Assembly (NCBI GenBank): GCA_052274345.1
Contig: DAVZGP010000010.1
Coordinates: 18,153 to 82,152, forward strand
Reading direction: 5' to 3'
DNA from: Clostridium_AD sp937920395
Lineage (GTDB): Bacteria; Bacillota; Clostridia; Clostridiales; Clostridiaceae
DNA: 64,000 bases
The notes under the pieces were generated by a model. That model saw only the letters and a list, made by a program, of their open reading frames with translations. It made no database searches and had not been told where the DNA came from. Below, in pieces: positions 26,320 to 35,939 of the stretch (positions are counted from its first letter, which is position 1; each line of letters begins with the position of its first letter). The translations under genes and the position numbers were made by a program.

Positions 26320-27099
26320 TTACGTTAATGTATATCCTCCATCAACTAAAAGGGTTTGGCCTGTTATAAATCCGCCAGCATCTGAGCAAAGCATATTTGC
26401 TATTCCTTTGAAGTCTTCTGGGAATCCCCAACGACCTACTGGGCATTTTGCAGCAACAACTCTATCCATCATTAATTTTTTCATTGGTGGTTTTGTTGTC
26501 ATGCTAGTGAAGATAGGACCTGGAGCAATAGCATTTACAGTAATTCCATAAGGAGCTAGTTCGAGACCAAATGATCTAGTTACACCTCTTATTGCATGTT
26601 TAGTAATAACATATGGAGACATTCCAGAACGCATTCCGAGGTATCCTGCAATAGACGATACGTTCAAAATTCTTCCTCCCTTGCCTTCTTTAATAAAGAA
26701 TTTTCCAGCTTCTGCGATAAGTGAAACAACTTGATTTAAATTAATTTGCAAACAACGTTGATATTCCGCTTCACTATAATTATCACCAACAGGATTATGT
26801 GATTCAATACCTGCAGCATTTATAAGTATGTCAAATCTATTATATTCTTTAAGAACTGCTGGTATAATTTTGCTTACTTCATCAGTTTTTGATACATCCG
26901 CATGTATTGGGAAAAATTTTTGTCCTGCTGCTTCAACAAGTGCTTTTGTCTCTTCATATGAGGTACTAGAATATGTTCCGGCAATGTCTACACCACCTTC
27001 GGCAAGTCCAACTGCTATTGCTTGCCCTATTCCAGATGCTGAACCAGTAACTATCGCTATTTTTCCTTTGATATTTGATAAATCGTTTACACTTTTCAT
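26320..27099 (-). CDS. Short-chain dehydrogenase/reductase (FabG-like)
   Basis: 259 residues, classical SDR. The cofactor motif is TGSASGIG (about 18-25), the NAAG motif is in ILINAAGIE, and the active-site Ser-Tyr-Lys is seen in NVSSIAGY and YVITKHA. The end, GQTLLVDGGYTLT, is typical. It is divergent from the PucR-type regulator, with a 136-bp shared promoter region that carries a GTGC-N5-GCAC palindrome. It probably belongs to the same catabolic unit as the flavoenzyme and decarboxylase-like genes, acting on a hydroxy/keto substrate. The exact substrate is unknown. Confidence 0.9.
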   Translation of the reverse strand: MKSVNDLSNIKGKIAIVTGSASGIGQAIAVGLAEGGVDIAGTYSSTSYEETKALVEAAGQKFFPIHADVSKTDEVSKIIPAVLKEYNRFDILINAAGIESHNPVGDNYSEAEYQRCLQINLNQVVSLIAEAGKFFIKEGKGGRILNVSSIAGYLGMRSGMSPYVITKHAIRGVTRSFGLELAPYGITVNAIAPGPIFTSMTTKPPMKKLMMDRVVAAKCPVGRWGFPEDFKGIANMLCSDAGGFITGQTLLVDGGYTLT

Positions 27100-27200
27100 A
27101 ATTTTTCTCCCCTCACTTTTAAGTTTTTACTATAATATAGTTATATCACACTCAAAAATCTGTTACTATATATATAAATCCAAATTGTGGTACCTTACTT

Positions 27201-27213
27201 GTGCGAAATGCAC
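27201..27213. promoter_or_regulatory. GTGC-N5-GCAC palindrome upstream of pucR-type gene
   Basis: GTGCGAAATGCAC lies 22 bases upstream of the regulator start, between the divergent SDR and regulator genes. The same half-sites recur at 28822-28834 before the flavoenzyme gene. Candidate operator for the regulator. Confidence 0.6.
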
Positions 27214-27235
27214 TATATTTTAATGGAGGTGTATT

Positions 27236-28807
27236 ATGAATATTACTTTTAATCACTTATGTGAATACTTTACGTCCAAAACTAAAAACGTTTACTTTAA
27301 CAGTGCACAAGGTGATCCATTTATCGATGTTGATTTAGTTACAGGGAAAGAAATAATGTATTTAGAAAACTATATTTATATTGGTTATACTTCTACTTTC
27401 AAAGGATCTATGGATAAAATAAGTAATGCCTGTTTTATTTTACTGAATGATGATAGTACAATACTCGGAAAATATATTAACAATAACTTAAGAATAATCG
27501 AACTTAATGAAAATGAGGATATATTAGAGATTTATAATGAGGTAAGGGCTTTCTTTAGGCGTGATGTAATTTACAATAAATTCAAAGTGTCACTATTAGA
27601 ATCTTTGCTCGCAGGAGATGACCTTAATAAAATAATTGCCACCGCTTCAAAATTAATTGGCAATCCCTTAATTGTTATTGATCTAAGTTTCAAAGTACTT
27701 GCTAGTTCTGCTCTAGAGAATATTACTGATTTGTTATGGATGGACAATGTTAAAAAAGGATATTGCTCTTATGAATTTATTGCCGAACTTAAGAAATTAG
27801 ACGCATTGATAAAAGGAAGAAAAACAGAGAGGCCCTTTGAAGTAACCTGCCCAGTAAGCCCTACAAAAAAAGTTGTATTCAAAATAGTTGTAAAAGGTAA
27901 AACCGTAGGTAATATTCTGCTCCTAGAATGCGCAAAACCTATAAGCCTTGATGACTACGATTTGTTAATGTTAATAAGTGAAATTATTTCAAAGAAACTA
28001 GAAAAAGAACAATTTTATAACAATACCAAAAATGTTCTAAGTGAAGAAATATTATATGATTTATTAGAAAACAACATAAAAAACAAAACTATAATTAAAG
28101 AAAGATTAGATAATTTTTCTTTGGTATTTAGTCCTCATATTTTTGTTTTAGTAATTGACATTTCAAGTTATGAACTTAAACAATCTGTATATTCTAGATA
28201 TCTCAATCCAAATTTATTGAATCTTTTTCCAAAGAGTAGTTCAATTTATTATAATGGAGATATCGTAATAATAAACGATACAGACCAGTTTGTCCGAAGT
28301 CAAAATAGAACTGAGAAAATTAAAAGCTTTTTATCGGAAAATAATTTAAGAATGGGAATTAGTAGCGAGTTCTCTTCAATAGAAGATTGCAATATATACT
28401 ATAAGCAAGCAATCGCAGCCCTAGAAGTTGGAAACATTCTAGGAGAGGAAAAATATATTTATAGACATGAGGATATTCAGCCTTATAATTTTATTTATAT
28501 GGCAAAAGACCGAATACTAAAAGAGGATTTTTATAACACTTCCATATATATATTAAAAAAGTATGACGCCAAAAACAGTTCCGAATTATATAAAACTTTA
28601 TATATATATCTAAAAAATAATCACAGTATGACAAAAGCAGCAGACGAGATGTTTATACATCGAAATACCCTTAGGTATCGATTAGAAAAAATTTCAGACT
28701 TAATAGGAATAAATTTAGATGAGAATGACAATAGTTTTAAACTATATTACGCTTATAAATTAATTGGTTTTTATAAAAAACTAATGAGTGCACAAAGAAA
28801 TATATAA
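27236..28807 (+). CDS. PucR/CdaR-family transcriptional regulator
   Basis: 523 residues. The C-terminal HTH_30 domain is clear: NHSMTKAADEMFIHRNTLRY then RLEKISDLIGINL (about 465-510). Upstream lies a GGDEF-like/CdaR central region with the motif MGISSEFSSIEDC. The N-terminal about 250 residues form a probable ligand-sensing region. PucR-type proteins usually activate nearby catabolic genes in response to the substrate. ATG 27236 follows TGGAGGTG. It is divergent from the SDR and directly upstream of the flavoenzyme/ADC-like genes, which are the likely targets. Confidence 0.9.
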   Translation: MNITFNHLCEYFTSKTKNVYFNSAQGDPFIDVDLVTGKEIMYLENYIYIGYTSTFKGSMDKISNACFILLNDDSTILGKYINNNLRIIELNENEDILEIYNEVRAFFRRDVIYNKFKVSLLESLLAGDDLNKIIATASKLIGNPLIVIDLSFKVLASSALENITDLLWMDNVKKGYCSYEFIAELKKLDALIKGRKTERPFEVTCPVSPTKKVVFKIVVKGKTVGNILLLECAKPISLDDYDLLMLISEIISKKLEKEQFYNNTKNVLSEEILYDLLENNIKNKTIIKERLDNFSLVFSPHIFVLVIDISSYELKQSVYSRYLNPNLLNLFPKSSSIYYNGDIVIINDTDQFVRSQNRTEKIKSFLSENNLRMGISSEFSSIEDCNIYYKQAIAALEVGNILGEEKYIYRHEDIQPYNFIYMAKDRILKEDFYNTSIYILKKYDAKNSSELYKTLYIYLKNNHSMTKAADEMFIHRNTLRYRLEKISDLIGINLDENDNSFKLYYAYKLIGFYKKLMSAQRNI

Positions 28808-28821
28808 CTTTTTATGTATAA

Positions 28822-28834
28822 GTGCATAATGCAC
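28822..28834. promoter_or_regulatory. GTGC-N5-GCAC palindrome upstream of flavoenzyme gene
   Basis: GTGCATAATGCAC is 13 bp, the same arms as the palindrome at 27201-27213, and lies 114 bases upstream of the flavoenzyme ATG. A second inverted repeat (ACATTT-TATG-AAATGT type) lies at about 28874-28890. Confidence 0.6.
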
Positions 28835-28947
28835 AATGATAATAAGTGTTTTTGGATTTTAATCCATAGCATGACATTTTATGAAATGTTATACTTCAGT
28901 TAATCTAAAGAATATAACAAATACTACATAAGGAGGTATATTTTATA

Positions 28948-30885
28948 ATGAAATATGAAAAGCTTTTCAAAAAAGGTCATATAGGTAACTTAGAAATAAA
29001 AAATAGAATAGTAATGCCAGCAATGGGGACAAATTTAGCTTCCTACAATGGTGAAGCATCTAATGAGCTCATCCGTTATTATGAGGAAAGAGCAAAAGGT
29101 GGATGTGGATTAATAATTACTGAAATAACTAGAGTAGATGATGAAACAGGGGTAGGAATGCCCAATCAATTAAGTGTAATGAATTTAAAACAAATCCCAA
29201 GACTTCAAACTTTGGCTCGCACAGTGCACAAATACAACACAAAAATATTTGTCCAATTACAACATCCAGGAAGACAAAATCACGCTATGATGATAGATGG
29301 TCGTCAAATAGCTGGGCCAAGTCCTATAATGTCATCAGCTATTGGTGAAATGCCTAGAGAAATGACAATAGAAGAAATCGGCGGTCTAGTTGTGAAATTT
29401 GTAAAAGGCGCTGTTTTCGCACAAATGGCTGGTATAGATGGAGTTGAAATTCATGGTGCTCATGGATATCTTGTAGCACAATTTATGAGCCCTCAATCAA
29501 ATCATAGAGAAGATAAATATGGTGGAACTTTTGAAAAGAGAATGAGATTTATAACAGAAATAATAATGGGCATACGTGCAAAATGTGGTGAGCTCTTCCC
29601 TATCTCGGTTAGAATTGATGGAAATGAATTTACTAAAGATGGTATAACACTCGATGAAGCAATTCAGGAAGCAGTTTACCTTGAAAACTTAGGTGTAAAT
29701 GCTATTAATGTAAGTGCAGGAACATATGAATCCGTTACTACAATAATAGAACCAATCTCATATCCTCAAGGATGGAAAAGGAATTTAGCCAAAGCTATAA
29801 AAGCAGCAGTTAGTATCCCAGTAATTGCTTGCGATGTAATTAGAAAACCTGATATGGCTGAAACTATATTAAAAGAAGATAATTTAGATTTTGTTGCAGT
29901 AGGTAGAGCGCAATTAGCAGATCCAGAATGGGGTAATAAATCAAAAGAAGGTCGCGAGGAAGATATAACCCCTTGCATATCATGTTTGAACTGTATAGAA
30001 AGCATTATGAAATGTGGGAATATAGAATGTGCTGTTAATCCAAGAGTTGGACGAGAACTTGAATATTTAGATTTTCCAAAAACCGGCGACGATAGAAAAG
30101 TAGTAATTGTTGGAGGTGGCCCAGCTGGAATGGAAGCAGCTAGAGTTTTAGCACTTAGAAAATTTGTACCTATAATATTTGAAGAAAAAGACTGTTTAGG
30201 TGGCAATGTCTACCTAGCTACTAAACCTCCACTAAAGGAAAAATTAGATTGGTTCCTAGAATATCAAAAATTAGCTATTAAGAAATTAAACGTAATGGTT
30301 AGATTAAATGAAAAAGCTACTTTAGAAAAGATCAATGAAATTAATCCCTATGCAGTATTTATTAGTTCAGGATCAAACCCTATAGTCCCTCCTATTCCAG
30401 GAATAGACAAGAGTTTTGTATATACCTCAACTGATGTTTTAGAAAACAAAGTAGTCTTAGAGAATAAAAATATAGTGATTGCCGGTTCTGGAATGACAGG
30501 ACTTGAAATAGCAGAATTATTAACTTCAAAAGGAAATAAAGTAACAGTAATCGAAATGGCAGATAAAATTGGACCTTCAGGGTATTTGCCTAATGTAATT
30601 GATATAAGTATGAGACTTGCCAAAGCTGGAGTAGTAATGCTTCCTTGTAGCAAACTTACAAATATTAAAGATGGTGAAATAGATATTGAAAACACTAAAG
30701 ATAAAAAAGTTACTACTATAAAAACCGATGTTGTAGTTTTATCTTTAGGGGTTAAATCAAATAAGGAAATAGTAACTCAGGTTGAAGAGCATTATGATAT
30801 TGTTGAATTATTAGGAGATGTTCTAAAACCAGGTAGAGTTGTTGATGCAGTGCTTAATGGATTTGAAAAAGCATACATGCTTTAG
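28948..30885 (+). CDS. BaiCD/FadH-like NADH:flavin oxidoreductase (2-enoate reductase family)
   Basis: 645 residues. The N-terminal old-yellow-enzyme TIM barrel (about 1-330) has LQHPGRQNH and EIHGAHGYLVAQFMSP. A 4Fe-4S motif follows, CISCLNC then CGNIECAVNP (about 343-365). FAD and NAD(P) domains have VVIVGGGPAGMEAARVLA and IVIAGSGMTGLEIAELL. This architecture (FMN, 4Fe-4S, FAD) is that of 2,4-dienoyl-CoA reductase, 2-enoate reductase and bile-acid BaiCD enzymes, which reduce alpha,beta-unsaturated carbonyls. GGAGG lies upstream. The ADC-like gene follows after 37 bases, probably in one operon. The substrate cannot be assigned. Confidence 0.92.
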   Translation: MKYEKLFKKGHIGNLEIKNRIVMPAMGTNLASYNGEASNELIRYYEERAKGGCGLIITEITRVDDETGVGMPNQLSVMNLKQIPRLQTLARTVHKYNTKIFVQLQHPGRQNHAMMIDGRQIAGPSPIMSSAIGEMPREMTIEEIGGLVVKFVKGAVFAQMAGIDGVEIHGAHGYLVAQFMSPQSNHREDKYGGTFEKRMRFITEIIMGIRAKCGELFPISVRIDGNEFTKDGITLDEAIQEAVYLENLGVNAINVSAGTYESVTTIIEPISYPQGWKRNLAKAIKAAVSIPVIACDVIRKPDMAETILKEDNLDFVAVGRAQLADPEWGNKSKEGREEDITPCISCLNCIESIMKCGNIECAVNPRVGRELEYLDFPKTGDDRKVVIVGGGPAGMEAARVLALRKFVPIIFEEKDCLGGNVYLATKPPLKEKLDWFLEYQKLAIKKLNVMVRLNEKATLEKINEINPYAVFISSGSNPIVPPIPGIDKSFVYTSTDVLENKVVLENKNIVIAGSGMTGLEIAELLTSKGNKVTVIEMADKIGPSGYLPNVIDISMRLAKAGVVMLPCSKLTNIKDGEIDIENTKDKKVTTIKTDVVVLSLGVKSNKEIVTQVEEHYDIVELLGDVLKPGRVVDAVLNGFEKAYML

Positions 30886-30922
30886 TAAGATATAATACAT
30901 TTAAATTTAGGAGGGGTATATT

Positions 30923-31717
30923 ATGCATAGTTTTACAAAAACAATGGAACAATTAAAATCATTACAAGGCAGCAAAACAGTATTTTATGGTGCTGAGACA
31001 TTAAATACAGTTTGGGAAACCAAACCAGAAGTTATAGCAAAATTACTTCCAGCTCCATTAAAACCAGTATTAGGCAAACCATTAGTTTCAACCTTCGTAG
31101 CCAATTATCCTAAAACAAGCTTTGCTCCAGGTTACAAAGAAGCTGGTTTGTTTATCCTTGCACAGTGTGATGGAGTAGTAGGTAGATACTGTTTATCCAT
31201 GCCAATAACTGACGGAATGGCAATGTCCATGGGAAGAGAAGTATGTGGACTTCCAAAGAAAATGGCAAATATAGATTTTGAAGTGAAAGATGGTAAAGCA
31301 ATAGGTAAAATTAGTCGTAATGGAATAGAATTTTTTACAGTTAATGCTGATATATCAGGCAATTTAAATAAAGACGGTAAAGTAGAAGAATTTAATGAAG
31401 GCGTAAGTGAATATATGTATAACATACTCTATGCTAAAGCAGCTGATGGATGTGGTTTCTTATTAAGTCCTACTTTGATAAAACAAAAATTAGCAATAGA
31501 TGATGTAAAAGAGGATAAATTAGCAACCGCAACTGTAGTACTTACTGATTCTCCACATGATCCATGGGCAGAGCTAGAAGTAGTAAGAATGATAGGTTCT
31601 CAGTATACAGTTAGTACAAACACATTAGAACCTGGAGAAATGTTATACTTTAACAAAATTGATCCAATGGGATTTGTTCCATACTCCTTTACAAAATGGG
31701 ATTGGTGGGGTAAATAA
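30923..31717 (+). CDS. Acetoacetate decarboxylase-like (ADC family) protein
   Basis: 264 residues. The family signature GREVCGLPKKMANI (about 105-118) contains the Lys pair in which the first Lys forms the Schiff base in acetoacetate decarboxylase. The C-terminal ADC strands (TVVLTDSPHDPWAEL) are also present. Being somewhat longer than solventogenic Adc, it may be an ADC-like enzyme acting on a larger beta-keto acid or performing a lyase or aldol reaction. AGGAGGGG lies upstream of the ATG. Co-transcription with the flavoenzyme and the shared operator suggest a step in the same pathway rather than acetone production. Confidence 0.88.
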   Translation: MHSFTKTMEQLKSLQGSKTVFYGAETLNTVWETKPEVIAKLLPAPLKPVLGKPLVSTFVANYPKTSFAPGYKEAGLFILAQCDGVVGRYCLSMPITDGMAMSMGREVCGLPKKMANIDFEVKDGKAIGKISRNGIEFFTVNADISGNLNKDGKVEEFNEGVSEYMYNILYAKAADGCGFLLSPTLIKQKLAIDDVKEDKLATATVVLTDSPHDPWAELEVVRMIGSQYTVSTNTLEPGEMLYFNKIDPMGFVPYSFTKWDWWGK

Positions 31718-31734
31718 TTCAAGTAAACGTTTTT

Positions 31735-31770
31735 AAAGGTACCTATTGCCCTTGGGCTATAGGTACCTTT
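31735..31770. terminator. Bidirectional terminator
   Basis: Nearly perfect 36-base palindrome (AAAGGTACCTAT / ATAGGTACCTTT with an inner GCCC/GGGC) between the convergent ADC-like and chemoreceptor genes. Confidence 0.9.
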
Positions 31771-31773
31771 CAT

Positions 31774-33246
31774 TTATGCTTTAACCGCTCTAAGTTCACC
31801 AATGAATTTTTCTAAATCTTTAAAGCTTGTTACGATATTTCCCATCCGTACATTTTGTTCATTCATTCCGCCCAAGATTTCTTCAACAGAAGCTGCTGTT
31901 TCTTGCGCAGTAGCCGCTAAATTTGTAATATTGCCTAATACCCCAGAAGAAGATTGTTCTATTTTTAAAGTCATAGTATCTACCTCTGATGCCTTAGCTA
32001 ACATTTCCTTAGAATTTAAGTTTATGCTTTCAAACGCTTTAATAACCTTGTTTACAGATTCATTACTAGTGCCCGCTGAGGTTTGAAGTTCATTAATTTC
32101 AGTGGATACTTCTCCTATCTTACTTTTGATGTCCCCTAAAATATTTGAAATCTCAAGATTAGAACTTTGTGATTGCTCAGCCAATTTTCGAACTTCATCA
32201 GCTACTACAGAGAAACCCTTGCCTTGCTCACCAGCTCTTGCTGCCTCTATTGCTGCGTTTAATGCTAATAAATTTATCTGTTTACTTATAGCAGTTACAT
32301 TTACCAATATACTTTCAATATTATCCGCCTTAAAATTTAGATCCTTAGTAATTAAAACTGCCCCTTCTACACTTGTTGATACTTTCTCCATTTCCTTTGA
32401 CAAGAAAGTAATGTTATTGCCACACTCCTTAGCTTTAGATAAAGTATTTTCTGATAGAGAGCGCATAGCACTTGATCTTGCTGCTACACTTTTTATATAC
32501 TCAGTCTCTGTATCTATTTCATTATTCACTCCACCTATTAATCCAGTTTGAGCTTCAACATTTAAACTTATTTCCTTAAAACCAGAAGCTAATTCCTCAG
32601 AAATCTTACCTGACGCATTTACATTCCCTTGTAACTCCTCACTAAAATTAACAAAATTGCTAATAGAAAGTTGAAGTTTTACTAACACATTATCAACAAT
32701 TTCTTTTGAAAGTTGTATTTCATTCATTTTCACTTCTACTTGTTTATTTAATCTTTGCGTTGCACCTATTTGTATAAAAAATAAAATAGATATAACTAAA
32801 AATACCACAAGTACAGTACCTAATCCCGATGGGTCATTATACGTACCATACATCTTTCCACTTTGTGAAAAAAAGCCATATATCAATGTACCGTCTACTA
32901 AAATTGCTGAAAGTATTGTTGTCTTGTAACTCTGATATAAGGATATTGCAACCATAACTACAAATGCAATTAAAAAACCATCAAGATCATGGAACATAAG
33001 CACAAATAAAAAATGAGTAATACATAGTCCTACTGCAGCTATGTACTTTATCTTATCTTCAATTATTTTTCTCCATACAAGAACACTAAGTAAAATACTT
33101 ATACCCACTAGTATCGGTGCAATAGTAATTACCCCTTTTTTATCAATCCCAGCTAATACTGAAAATACAATATAAATAAAAGACATTATCCACATTATTT
33201 TTGCCATAAGTAAGTTTCTTTTTCTTAATACTTCCAAATTATTCAA
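31774..33246 (-). CDS. Methyl-accepting chemotaxis protein
   Basis: 490 residues. About six closely spaced N-terminal membrane helices (about 12-165) leave little periplasm-side domain. They are followed by the cytoplasmic coiled-coil signalling domain with the hairpin tip ISKQINLLALNAAIEAARAG and EQGKGFSVVADEVRKLAEQS. No HAMP domain was recognised. The multi-helix sensor suggests sensing in the membrane or of energy state rather than a soluble ligand. The TTG start lies behind AGGGGGAG. No other chemotaxis genes are nearby. Confidence 0.92.
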   Translation of the reverse strand: MNNLEVLRKRNLLMAKIMWIMSFIYIVFSVLAGIDKKGVITIAPILVGISILLSVLVWRKIIEDKIKYIAAVGLCITHFLFVLMFHDLDGFLIAFVVMVAISLYQSYKTTILSAILVDGTLIYGFFSQSGKMYGTYNDPSGLGTVLVVFLVISILFFIQIGATQRLNKQVEVKMNEIQLSKEIVDNVLVKLQLSISNFVNFSEELQGNVNASGKISEELASGFKEISLNVEAQTGLIGGVNNEIDTETEYIKSVAARSSAMRSLSENTLSKAKECGNNITFLSKEMEKVSTSVEGAVLITKDLNFKADNIESILVNVTAISKQINLLALNAAIEAARAGEQGKGFSVVADEVRKLAEQSQSSNLEISNILGDIKSKIGEVSTEINELQTSAGTSNESVNKVIKAFESINLNSKEMLAKASEVDTMTLKIEQSSSGVLGNITNLAATAQETAASVEEILGGMNEQNVRMGNIVTSFKDLEKFIGELRAVKA

Positions 33247-33347
33247 ATCAATTCTCCCCCTATATAATATAAGTATTATATATAATATATAATATAAATG
33301 TTATATTCTTCATAAAAAGATAATTTCCTTTATATTATTGATTTATT

Positions 33348-34772
33348 TTACATCTCTTCTTCCTCATTACTTGGAACAAATTGTTTCCTTTCTATAGTTC
33401 CCCATGAATGACGCAATTTCCTAAATTTAAAAATACCTTCAATACGGTAAAGTATAGTAAGTTGTCTATAGCCTAAATTCTCAATTACTGCAAATAACAT
33501 AAGATGCATTGTATCCTTAAGTGATGAATATTTACAAAACGATACCTGCTCAAGTAATATACTGCCCATTGATAATGTACAACCAAGTAGAAATGCAATA
33601 ATAAGATAAATTATAAACATATCAAAATGTAGTAAGCCAAACAGATAAGCTAGAGGTATAAATATATAACCTAGAAACTCAATAATTGGACCTAATAATT
33701 CAAATATCCAATAATATGGTAATGATATCATACCGATGGTTCCGTATTTAGGGTTAAATATCATAGATTTATAACTTAATAATGTATCAAATAAACCGAT
33801 TTGCCATCTTCTACGCTGAGTTCTTAAATCCTTAAAGGATTCAGGCGCTTGAGTCCAACATATTGGTTCTGCCAAAAATTCAATATTATACTTCTTCTTT
33901 TGGTCTTTCATTGTTTTATGAAGTCTTACAATTATCTCCATATCCTCACCAATTATATTAACCTTGTACCCCCCACAATTAATAACAGCTTTTTTATTAA
34001 AAGCTCCAAATGCACCAGAAATAATCAAGATAGAGTGTAATTTACTAAGGCTTGCACGTCCAGTAAGGAAAGCACGAAGATATTCAACAATCTGAAATAT
34101 TGCAATTTTGCTTTTAGGGATATTCATTCTGATAAGTTCCCCGTTTTTAATTATAGACCCATTTGCAATCCTTACAATTCCACCTACTGCTATTGTTTCC
34201 GGTTTTTCAACAAATGACATTGTAAGCTTAATAAGAGAATCTTTTTCTAGTATAGAGTCCGCATCTATAGATGCAAAAATAGGATATTTTGATATATTTA
34301 TGCCGGCATTAAGTGCATCCGCTTTTCCTCCATTTAATTTATCTACAAGTATTAAGTTTTCATAGTTTGTATTACGGTAAATTCCTAAAACTTCCTTAGT
34401 CTTCAAACTGTTTTTTACAGGTTGATTTACCTTCTTAAGATTAAATTCTTTTATTATTTTCTCTTTTGTATCATCCTTTGAACCATCATTTACAATAATA
34501 ATTTCGTATTCCAAATAGTTTAACGAAAGTAAAGATTTAATATTATCAACAATAGTTTTTTCTTCATTATAAGCAGGTACAATTATAGATATTGGAATCA
34601 TGTTTTTTGATTCACTATATCTTTTGTAATCAGAAGCTTTCATCTTTTTCATATAACCTAATATATCTAAAAATGAAATACCCATTTGCACATTATAAAA
34701 AATATTTATTGCGATTGTATATATAATGCAAAACACACTAAAAGATATAATAAACATTCTAAGTATATACAT
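33348..34772 (-). CDS. Membrane glycosyltransferase, GT2 family (processive type)
   Basis: 474 residues. An N-terminal membrane helix is followed by a GT-A domain (about 50-320) with ISIIVPAYNEEKTI, ASIDADSIL (DxD), NIIGEDMEIIVRLHK and RTQRRRWQIG (the Q/R-x-x-R-W type motif of processive synthases). Several C-terminal membrane helices come last. This is the order of hyaluronan/PNAG/cellulose-type synthases that polymerise and export a glycan. It is the last gene of a four-gene operon with the HEAT-repeat and two hydrolase-like genes. The polymer made is unknown. Confidence 0.9.
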   Translation of the reverse strand: MYILRMFIISFSVFCIIYTIAINIFYNVQMGISFLDILGYMKKMKASDYKRYSESKNMIPISIIVPAYNEEKTIVDNIKSLLSLNYLEYEIIIVNDGSKDDTKEKIIKEFNLKKVNQPVKNSLKTKEVLGIYRNTNYENLILVDKLNGGKADALNAGINISKYPIFASIDADSILEKDSLIKLTMSFVEKPETIAVGGIVRIANGSIIKNGELIRMNIPKSKIAIFQIVEYLRAFLTGRASLSKLHSILIISGAFGAFNKKAVINCGGYKVNIIGEDMEIIVRLHKTMKDQKKKYNIEFLAEPICWTQAPESFKDLRTQRRRWQIGLFDTLLSYKSMIFNPKYGTIGMISLPYYWIFELLGPIIEFLGYIFIPLAYLFGLLHFDMFIIYLIIAFLLGCTLSMGSILLEQVSFCKYSSLKDTMHLMLFAVIENLGYRQLTILYRIEGIFKFRKLRHSWGTIERKQFVPSNEEEEM

Positions 34773-34812
34773 TTATACATCCCACCTTCCTTAGTTTTAG
34801 ACTAAATTTTGA

Positions 34813-35877
34813 TTATGATATCATTTCTATAGCATTTTCAACGGCTTCTTTTGCGTATTTATCCTTGGAATTTATTATATTTGTCGCATATTCTTTTCCA
34901 CCATTGAGTAAAATAAGAGTACATGCAGCGTTATGTCTTACCCACCATTCACTATCGCCAGCAGTTTTTGCAAGTGCAACAAAGCTACTACTCGTACCAA
35001 TTGTTTGGAGACTTTTTGCAGCTGCTGCTCTTACTTCCCACTGCTTATCGTAAAGCATATTTATTATATACTCTTCATTATTAGAATTTTTAAGATCACA
35101 CAAAGCTCTAATGCATGCTATTCTAAGATTCTTATCCTCACTCTTTAAATATTTAATATAATAATCTCTAAGTCCTTCAATTTTATATTGGGCAGCAGCT
35201 TTTATTAAAACTCCTCTGACATAATCATCACTAAGTGGTAAAGTTTTTTGAAACAACTCTTGTTTTGATCCAGTAAAAGATGAAATTATCTCAATAACCG
35301 CCCGGTGAGATAAGTGTACATCTTCATAGTCTTTTGTTAATATGTCCACTATCCCTTCTAAGTTACCAAGTTTTGCAAGAGTTAGAAATACATTATATCT
35401 GACATCCTTATCTTTACAATAACTAAGTTTACGAATATATTTCGCAGTATTTTCAAGTTTTAAAATACCCAGCTGACGACAAGCTAATGATTTTTTAAAA
35501 GAACTTTTTGAAGTAAGCCTCTTTATTAAGTATGATTTAATTTCTGTTACTTCACATAAATTCATTAATAAAGGATGATTAGTTTCAATAAAATCATCCT
35601 CATAATTAATGATTATATTAATTAATGATTCTTTTCTTGAACCACTCCCTTTAACAAATGACGTAAGTTCTTGAACTTCTTTTATGTTTCCAAAATTAAC
35701 TGTTTCATTATTTGTAACTTTTAAAATTCTTGAAAACATCCTCTCTAAGTTCCCTTTTTCTTTATTAGTTGTTAAATCACTGAAGTATCTAAAAAACCAC
35801 ACATAAATAATTAAAGCACTATAAATCACCAATAATCCTGCTGAAATAATCAATAAATACGATGCTGTTTTATCCAT
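34813..35877 (-). CDS. Membrane-anchored HEAT-repeat protein
   Basis: 354 residues with one N-terminal membrane helix (about 5-28), then an alpha-solenoid of HEAT/PBS-type repeats. Examples are SSFKKSLACRQLGILKLENT, DVRYNVFLTLAKLGNLEG, NLRIACIRALCDLKN, WEVRAAAAKSLQTIG and WWVRHNAACTLILLNGG. HEAT proteins act as scaffolds, here probably on the cytoplasmic side next to the membrane glycosyltransferase encoded immediately downstream (40-base gap). AAAGGGGA lies upstream of the ATG. Confidence 0.88.
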   Translation of the reverse strand: MDKTASYLLIISAGLLVIYSALIIYVWFFRYFSDLTTNKEKGNLERMFSRILKVTNNETVNFGNIKEVQELTSFVKGSGSRKESLINIIINYEDDFIETNHPLLMNLCEVTEIKSYLIKRLTSKSSFKKSLACRQLGILKLENTAKYIRKLSYCKDKDVRYNVFLTLAKLGNLEGIVDILTKDYEDVHLSHRAVIEIISSFTGSKQELFQKTLPLSDDYVRGVLIKAAAQYKIEGLRDYYIKYLKSEDKNLRIACIRALCDLKNSNNEEYIINMLYDKQWEVRAAAAKSLQTIGTSSSFVALAKTAGDSEWWVRHNAACTLILLNGGKEYATNIINSKDKYAKEAVENAIEMIS

Positions 35878-35939
35878 ATTTATTCCCCTTTCTATCTGTA
35901 TTTTTATAACAAATCATTAATTATGCTCCTTACCTTAAG

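Noticed and set aside
30923..31717. Solventogenic acetoacetate decarboxylase (adc) call
   Set aside because: No CoA-transferase or acetone-operon partners and a catabolic context; only the family is called.
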